A model generated the notes under the pieces. That model was given only the letters and a program-made list of their open reading frames with translations, was not told the origin of the DNA and did no database searches. The position numbers and the translations under genes are program-made. This document shows, piece by piece, positions 60,401-64,000 of a stretch of DNA of 64,000 nt; position 1 is the first letter of the stretch, and every line of letters starts with the position of its first letter. Source of the stretch: Bostrychus sinensis (lineage: Eukaryota > Chordata > Actinopteri > Gobiiformes > Eleotridae); NCBI GenBank assembly GCA_020698575.1, contig CM036250.1, forward strand, positions 24,936,000-24,999,999, read 5' to 3'.

Positions 60401-60772
60401 AGTCTGGAGTCTGGTGGATACAGACAGCAGCGGCCCTGCCCCAGGACCACCTCTGATCTGACTTTGCACAATGCAGGCTGGCCTCCTGTAGGTCTGGCCG
60501 GTGGACCGTGTTGGGGAGAGGGCTACATGGAGGCTGCTGACCCCTGGTGTTCCAGCTGCTCGTCTTCCTCCGAGTCTGAGGAAGATGAGGGTTATTTCAT
60601 GGGTGAGCCGATCCCTCGCCCTGTGCAGCTTTGCTACATCAACAACGAGGAACTGCGCCATCGCTACAGCCCGTCTGGGATAGCGGGCCATCATGGACCA
60701 ATACATGGACCAATTCATGGCCAACTGCACACTCGTCAGAGGAGGAAGAGCAAAAACTGCATAATTTCGTAG
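52834..60772 (+). CDS. prickle2: Prickle planar cell polarity protein 2, complete coding region in 8 exons (889 aa)
   Basis: Joined exons: 52834-52965, 56494-56607, 57047-57184, 57412-57615, 58265-58451, 58669-58823, 58947-59733, 59820-60772. All introns are GT-AG and the frame stays open to TAG at 60770. Prickle is a cytoplasmic and membrane-associated core planar cell polarity component that acts opposite Dishevelled/Frizzled with Van Gogh. Visible parts: N-terminal STSDDDSGCALEEY signature, PET domain at about residues 14-122, LIM1 about 126-188, LIM2 about 191-250, LIM3 about 251-312 with zinc-binding Cys/His pairs intact, a Ser/Pro-rich tail, a basic His/Arg stretch near 698-725, an acidic SSSSESEEDEGYF patch near 819-832, and C-terminal CIIS (886-889), a farnesylation box. 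Human PRICKLE2 is about 844 aa. PRICKLE2-type features, not PRICKLE1, are the MEKTITKLMYDFQRNS start, the AICDKCGGQINGGDI LIM1 entry and the HLSRFSMPDLSKDSG tail block. Teleosts often keep 2a and 2b copies; which one this is cannot be told here. The start ATG at 52834 has an ACCACC context. Confidence 0.97.
53008..53407. repeat. hAT-type fragment with TTTAGTCCTGG array in prickle2 intron
   Basis: Units TTTAGTCCTGATTTAG, GTCCTGGTTTAGGTCCAG and TAGTCCTGGTTTAATCC run from 53030 to 53310. The right side GTGGTGACACTGAAAAGCTGG and GAGAACCAATG resembles the AAAAAGGTTGAGAACCACTG end. Confidence 0.55.
53966..54781 (+). mobile_element. Mariner-like element with TA duplication, interrupted by a hAT element
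   Basis: Left CAGTACTGTGTAAAAGG and, inward from the right, CAATACTGTGCAAAGG are inverted repeats, flanked by TA (53964-53965 and 54782-54783). The 449-bp hAT element at 54022-54470 sits inside. Without it the order matches the copies at 21847 and 29896. Located in the prickle2 intron 52966-56493. Confidence 0.7.
54022..54470 (-). mobile_element. hAT element nested in a mariner-like element
   Basis: On the minus strand it begins CAGTGTTTCCCAACCAGGGG, the family end seen at 2927; the other end is CAGTGATTCTCAACC. Flanks TATTATTT and TATTAATG agree at 6 of 8. The AT-rich interior has no minisatellite. Confidence 0.65.
55270..55570. mobile_element. Tc1/mariner-like MITE with long inverted repeats
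   Basis: GAAATATTTCAAGCATTTGT (from 55344) and its inverted copy (55475-55497) match at 22 of 23 positions. TTCAGTAATTTGATTCAAAA and GTTTCATTTTAAAATGAAC lie further out. In a prickle2 intron. Confidence 0.6.
55608..55635. repeat. Poly(A) run
   Basis: About 24 A, intronic; no element could be assigned. Confidence 0.8.
56494..56607 (+). CDS. prickle2: prickle2 coding exon 2 (PET domain, middle)
   Basis: Acceptor TTTTAG|GTG and donor GAG|GTGACA. It holds 38 codons, phase 0 at both ends, from VHQYYNSLPEE to QLPPHDNE. This is the conserved PET core with the KVPYINSPGEK and RIKQLLHQLPPHDNE blocks. Because both ends are phase 0, skipping this exon would keep the frame but break the PET domain. Confidence 0.95.
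56780..56995 (-). mobile_element. Mariner-like fragment, reverse orientation, prickle2 intron
   Basis: Minus strand: TA then CAACACTGTGAAAAC, GTGTATTGATGTACAAAAAC, CAAAGCACTGGTGC, GGTAAAGATATACAGCC, as in the 53966 copy. Lies 173 bp or more from the neighbouring exons' coding ends. Confidence 0.5.
57047..57184 (+). CDS. prickle2: prickle2 coding exon 3 (PET end, first LIM1 cysteine)
   Basis: Acceptor TTGTAG|GTG and donor AAG|GTAAAA. It holds 46 codons, phase 0 at both ends, VRYCSGLDEEEKREL to GAICDK. It finishes the PET domain (LGRGNARPF block) and supplies the first zinc-binding Cys of LIM1 (residue 126); the second (129) opens the next exon. Confidence 0.95.
57377..57400. repeat. (TC)12 microsatellite forming the polypyrimidine tract before LIM1 exon
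   Basis: Twelve TC units followed by TTTCTCTTTAG and the exon at 57412. Confidence 0.95.
57412..57615 (+). CDS. prickle2: prickle2 coding exon 4 (LIM1)
   Basis: 68 codons, phase 0 at both ends, CGGQINGGDI to KPRCCACDE. It carries most of LIM1 (CWHPQCFVCSMC, then CGRHH) and the first Cys pair of LIM2 (191, 194). The acceptor polypyrimidine tract is a (TC)12 microsatellite at 57377-57400. The donor is GAG|GTACGC. Confidence 0.95.
58265..58451 (+). CDS. prickle2: prickle2 coding exon 5 (LIM2)
   Basis: Acceptor TTACACAG, donor ATAG|GTATAT. It holds 62 codons plus one base, IIFADECTEAEGRHWH to CDACGEHI. It supplies the body of LIM2, which is the most conserved stretch of the family, and the first Cys pair of LIM3 (251, 254). 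Confidence 0.95.
58669..58823 (+). CDS. prickle2: prickle2 coding exon 6 (LIM3)
   Basis: Acceptor CCTTAAG|GC completes a split Gly codon; donor CAG|GTGCGT. It holds GIDQGQMTYDGQHWHA to YCSRSCSAGQ, the rest of LIM3, with the HWH and C-F-CCAHC zinc ligands visible. Phase is 0 at the exit. Confidence 0.94.
58947..59733 (+). CDS. prickle2: prickle2 coding exon 7 (long low-complexity tail)
   Basis: Acceptor AACTAG|GAT, donor ACAG|GTAAAG. It holds 262 codons plus one base (residues 311-572). It starts with the family-typical DESDSSDSAFQSARSRES block and continues through a Ser/Thr-Pro cluster with four successive TP dipeptides (383-398). It ends in the PRICKLE2-type LTPLEQTPRGSMDSL block. Probably an unstructured region with proline-directed phosphosites. 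Confidence 0.93.
59820..60772 (+). CDS. prickle2: prickle2 last coding exon (C-terminal tail, CIIS box)
   Basis: Acceptor TTTTGTAG follows an 86-bp intron. The exon completes a split Gly codon and codes residues 574-889. It contains the KRQEHLSRFSMPDLSKDSG block, a basic KHHRGNHGNGQHRSGRHHKR region followed by SRRSRSDNALHLV, the acidic SESEEDEGYFMGEPIP block, a short in-frame tandem (GPIHGPIH, 865-872), and CIIS at the stop. The 216-aa antisense ORF over this exon is a shadow. Confidence 0.95.
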
Positions 60773-61775
60773 ATTTGCTTGGCAGTGCAAAGAGATAGGC
60801 AGGGATGGACAGGAGAGTGAAGGATGGAGAGAGGTAAAGTGATGGTGGCAGAGTGGGAGTAGGATTGTGAGAGTAACTTTGAAGTGTGTGTCTGTGTGTG
60901 CTGTAAGGTCTAACACACAAGGCCTATTTTTTGTGCTTACACAACTCTACACTGGCTAGTGTTTATGTACACCTACACAGGATGATCTAATCATAATAGG
61001 AAGCTCAGCTGGCTTACACAACACAAATGTTTACAGTGATGGAGATCACATCTACTGATCACTTTACCTGGAAGCATTGATGATCTGACTACTCAATACA
61101 CTGCTGTGTGATGTATGTGCGTGCATCCATGAAACAAAAGACTGAGCAATCAATTGACCTTTTGAAAGATCACATCTGACTGACTGTTTTCGAAAACACT
61201 CAGTGACCTAGTCCTTGGGCACTTAACTCTTCTATGGACAAAGAAATTGTGTTGAAATCGTGAAAATGTTAGATTACCTTGGTGGGATCTAAATGCTGCT
61301 GGAGATACTGTTGGTTTGCTGACCCTGTTATCACTTTGTACAAATAGTCTGTTGAACTTGTGCTCTACATAGCCAGCTCCATGCTTTAACAAGGGCAGAG
61401 TGCCCAAAAGCCTCTGCTCCTTGACCATTCAGGCACAGTAACGTCAGGTATGGTCCCGTTTTCTCTTCTGCAACATGCTTTGTTTTTTGAGAGTTAGATA
61501 TAGATGACTAAGAATAATAATGCTAACAATAAGAAGCTTAAATTAAATGCCATTAATTATAATATTAAAAACAATATCTGTTAAATGTATATATAGTAAT
61601 GAACTTATAATGGATGTAGTAATGTAAATGTTCTGTACATATGGTCTTAAATATTTATATATTTTGTAACTAAAGAATCATTATTTGTATAACATGATGT
61701 CAGGATAAAAAGGCTTGCATGTTGATTTGTTGGTGTTGTCTCATACTGGAAATAAAGTGTTCTTCATTTAACATC
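60773..61775 (+). other. prickle2: prickle2 3' UTR
   Basis: About 1 kb from the TAG to just past an AATAAA at 61751-61756, followed by a GT/T-rich stretch. It is AU-rich towards the end. Two matches to the Pumilio consensus UGUANAUA are present at 61586-61593 (TGTATATA) and 61634-61641 (TGTACATA). The end position is inferred from the signal. Confidence 0.75.
61751..61756 (+). terminator. prickle2: Poly(A) signal of prickle2 (AATAAA)
   Basis: Canonical hexamer 979 bp after the stop codon, followed by GTGTTCTTC, a GU-rich downstream element. It is the first canonical AATAAA I see after the stop. Confidence 0.7.
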
Positions 61776-61924
61776 AATTTACTGTTTGACTCTAGACCAA
61801 ATCAAGTATTACTTCTTTATATTTTTGATCTAAAGCATAATCAAGTAAGGACTAAAAAATCTGTTAAAAAAAACATTAGTAGATAATAATAGTAGATAAA
61901 ATATTATATAAATTAAGAATATTA

Positions 61925-62305
61925 TACTCAGGAGGTTAGCATCTTGCCTCTGAGCAAAATTATTGTGGGTTTGATTTTTGTGCTGACCAACTACAGTCTC
62001 TTTGAATGGCATCTGCATGTCCTCCCTGTTACTGTGGAGTTCTCTCCAACTTCCTCCCACCTCAAATTGTCTCTAGTGAATGTATGTCTGGTGTCAGCCC
62101 CGCGACTAAGTGCCCATTGTCTAGGATGTTCTTTGTTATATTCTATTCCTAAAAAGCCCTTTGCAGCAACTGTTGTTCTGATATTGGGCTATATAAATAA
62201 AATAAAATAAAATTGCACCATGTCTAAGACCCAAAGTTGCTGGGATAGGTTACTGCCACCCACAGCCCCTAACAAGAATAAGCAGAAGAAAATTAATAAA
62301 TTAAC
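61925..62305 (+). repeat. tRNA-derived SINE (V-SINE-like) between the convergent genes, interrupted
   Basis: It begins GGTTAGCATCTTGCCTCTGAGC, a decayed tRNA-like head, followed by the conserved core (GCATGTCCTCCCTGT, CTCCAACTTCCTCCCACC) and the CAGCCCCGCGACTAAG block. It ends GGGATAGGTTACTGCCACCC … GCAGAAGAAAATTAATAAAT. About 85 bp of another repeat tail (62131-62215, ATATTGGGCTATATAAATAAAAT) splits it. Confidence 0.65.
62131..62215 (-). repeat. Tail of the TATATAGCCCAATATCA repeat family
   Basis: Sequence GCCCTTTGCAGCAACTGTTGTTCTGATATTGGGCTATATAAATAAAA is the opposite orientation of the starts of the repeats at 6857 and 25187. It lies inside the SINE at 61925-62305. Confidence 0.6.
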
Positions 62306-62416
62306 ATTAGTCTATTAGGAAAACACTGGATTGCAATTTTCTATCAAGAGATTAGATGTACAGTACAGGAATAAAATGTCTAATTCACTAACCAAGTCAC
62401 ACTATATTCAACATCT

Positions 62417-62422
62417 TTTATT
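62417..62422 (-). terminator. pphln1: Poly(A) signal of the periphilin-like gene
   Basis: AATAAA on the minus strand (TTTATT on plus), about 250 bp after the stop codon. It sits about 660 bp from the convergent prickle2 signal. Confidence 0.5.
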
Positions 62423-62668
62423 GCATCTTTAATATAGCACAAACAATATGCATTTAAAAAATAAACAATAATAATTTAGGCAGCAAAATCAAATAACAAA
62501 TAATAACAATTGTAAAAAAGCTGAAAATCTTTTTTTTATAATACAGCCAGTGTATATTCATAATTTCTGAAATTATAATCACAGTAAGAGTTTCCCTGCA
62601 CAAGAAAAAGGACATCTCAAATATTCATAATGTAAGAGTCAGCCTTTTGACACAAGCTGTGAGTGAGT

Positions 62669-62851
62669 TTATTGACAGATCTCCCTAGAGTCGTATTCTG
62701 CTATGAATTTCTCCATTGCCTCCACACAACGAGCACCGATGTCCCTGAGGTTCTGCTGCAGCGAGGCCTGGATCGGGACCTCCAGAGACGGGTCCTTCGC
62801 AATCAGCATCTTTACCACAAGCCCAAACATTTCACATTCTTGGTAGTACAC
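62669..62851 (-). CDS. pphln1: Periphilin-like gene, last coding exon
   Basis: On the minus strand, acceptor TTTTAG precedes GTG at 62851 and the frame runs to TAA at 62669. The protein VYYQECEMFGLVVKMLI… IGARCVEAMEKFIAEYDS matches the C-terminal helical domain of periphilin (human …VYRQDCETFGMVVKMLI…), the region that homodimerises and contacts TASOR in the HUSH silencing complex. It joins in phase 0 to the exon at 63320-63478. Only the 3' end of the gene is in the window. Periphilin family identity is fairly sure; whether it is the PPHLN1 orthologue or a paralogue is not. Confidence 0.8.
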   Translation of the reverse strand: MYYQECEMFGLVVKMLIAKDPSLEVPIQASLQQNLRDIGARCVEAMEKFIAEYDSREICQ

Positions 62852-62908
62852 CTAAAAGACAATATGTGACATTTTTTAGGATCCCCTTTCAGGGGTTGTC
62901 AAAGTGAA

Positions 62909-63290
62909 TCATCTGCCCCCATTTAACCCTTTCCTCTGCATCCTCTTCTCTCACACCAGCCACCTTTATATCCTCTTTCACTACATCCATAAATCTCTAG
63001 GCCTCCTACCTGGCAGCTCTAACCTCAGCATCCTTCTACCCACATATTCACTATCCCTCCTCTGTACATGTCCAAACCTGTCTGGCTTCTGACTTTCTCT
63101 CCAAAATATATTAGAGCTGCTCCTCTAAAATCCATCCACATCACTCCCAAAAAGAACCTCAATATCTAAAACTATGCTATCTCCAGCTCTGCCTCCTGTA
63201 TTTTTCTTCGTGCTACTCTCTAAACCATACAACATTATGGGTTGAACCACTATTTCTCCTCTTACCCTTTCTGATGTATTTATTATAATC
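62909..63290 (-). mobile_element. RTE-type LINE fragment in the periphilin-like intron
   Basis: The plus strand reads like the reverse complement of the late reverse-transcriptase region of a common fish non-LTR family (CACTACATCCATAAATCTC, CTCTGTACATGTCCAAACC). On the minus strand the residues VQPIMLYGLES resemble the tyrosine-rich motif after the RT domain. It is broken by stops and indels. Family name is from memory of similar fish repeats. Confidence 0.5.
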
Positions 63291-63319
63291 CCTATTCCTC
63301 TGGTGTCAGGTGTCTCTAC

Positions 63320-63478
63320 CTCATCTATCTCTTTCCTCTTCTTTTGAATAGCCCTGTCCCGTGCTGCAGCCTGGCTCGCAGTGGACTGTAGCTCGTCATC
63401 TTTGCCTCGGTCCCGTTCTTTACTCCTGCTTCCCCTGGGATCACTTTCTCGGCTATGGCTCTTGTCACTCTTTGAGTC
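63320..63478 (-). CDS. pphln1: Periphilin-like gene, penultimate coding exon
   Basis: Acceptor TTTGCAG precedes GAC at 63478 and donor GAG|GTAGAG follows at 63320. It holds 53 codons, DSKSDKSHSRESDPRGSRSK … AIQKKRKEIDE. The Arg/Ser/Asp/Lys-rich low-complexity part followed by a short helix (ARDRAIQKKRKEIDE) that runs into the last exon is the periphilin arrangement (human …AKTKEIEK|VYRQD). Upstream exons lie beyond 64000; 63479-64000 shows no further exon. Confidence 0.75.
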
Positions 63479-64000
63479 CTGCAAACAACAGTGACACAAT
63501 GGAGTTGGATGGCAGTGATGACAGTTGGCCAAGGCCATGGGTACAGAGACTAATCACAACTGAGCTGCTAATGATCAGAAGATGACTGCCTTCGAGTTCT
63601 TCATGTTGAGACGAGATAGATTTTTGTTCAAGACTGCATTGACTACCATGATAAACTGAATTGAACTGAATAAACTGAATTTACAGTTTGAATTCTAATA
63701 TTAGTATAGATTCAAAAAGCCTCAGCAAATCATCTGCCTCCTAGCACTCAGTGATTTGCATATTTATTTGTCATAGTTTTTATGCTTAAGTCTTAATTTA
63801 TCTGGGTTTGGGACTGTCACAGAGTACACTGGCTTATGACCCCGTGGTTGGATTCATTATATATATTGTAAATCTAAAATATAATTATCTGGTAAATATT
63901 AAGGATCAGATTACAATTCTATTTATTAACCATTAAAACAGGACAAAACCAATGGGACATAACCTGGCAATTAGTTATCGCAAATAATTTTAGCTTTTTC
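63479..64000. other. Partial intron of the periphilin-like gene
   Basis: No exon seen. A decayed minus-strand SINE of the CCACAAGGGGTCACAAGCCAG family is at 63795-63860 (TGGCTTATGACCCCGTGG on plus). A GAACTGAATAAACTGAA tail at 63660-63680 looks like the end of a LINE or SINE. Confidence 0.4.

Noticed and set aside
52834..60772. Naming the gene prickle1 because of the periphilin neighbour
   Set aside because: N-terminus, LIM1 entry and several tail blocks follow PRICKLE2, not PRICKLE1.
60266..60916. 216-codon minus-strand ORF
   Set aside because: Shadow of the prickle2 last exon and 3' UTR.
63125..63319. Continuation of the periphilin-like exon beyond GAG at 63320
   Set aside because: The open frame continues only into RTE-like LINE sequence in the intron; the GTAGAG donor and the clean phase-0 junction to 62851 are the better reading.

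Overview
The window is vertebrate, almost certainly teleost fish, nuclear DNA. It is AT-rich, has multi-exon genes with GT-AG introns, and is full of repeats typical of fish genomes: Tol2-like hAT elements, Tc1/mariner-like elements, tRNA-derived SINEs with a conserved central domain, a 5S-derived SINE, L2/Rex- and RTE-type LINE tails, and a short Ty3/gypsy element. There is no prokaryotic, organellar or CRISPR signal.

Layout. Positions 1-26.8 kb are gene-poor and hold repeats nested inside one another. They include a decayed LTR retrotransposon at 11736-14368 and a CpG-dense patch near 4.9-5.2 kb. A promoter-like region and a non-coding leader exon ending in a consensus donor lie at about 26.9-27.5 kb. 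The next 25 kb (27519-52780) reads as the first intron of the same gene: repeats, microsatellites and no convincing exon. The coding part of prickle2 occupies 52834-60772 on the plus strand in eight coding exons and encodes an 889-residue planar cell polarity protein (PET domain, three LIM domains, long C-terminal tail, CIIS prenylation box). Its 3' UTR runs to a poly(A) signal at 61751. Facing it on the minus strand are the last two exons of a periphilin-like gene (62669-63478), whose remainder lies beyond the right edge.

How it fits together. The two genes converge and their poly(A) signals are only about 660 bp apart, separated by a SINE. In human the periphilin gene PPHLN1 neighbours PRICKLE1, whereas the protein here is clearly closer to PRICKLE2, so the adjacency is a useful synteny puzzle. 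I found no evidence for an undescribed multi-gene system. The most unusual material is in the repeats: hAT-type miniature elements that carry an expanded 11-12 bp minisatellite (core CCAGGACTAAA), related arrays scattered over at least seven loci, and several insertions whose order can be read from intact target-site duplications.
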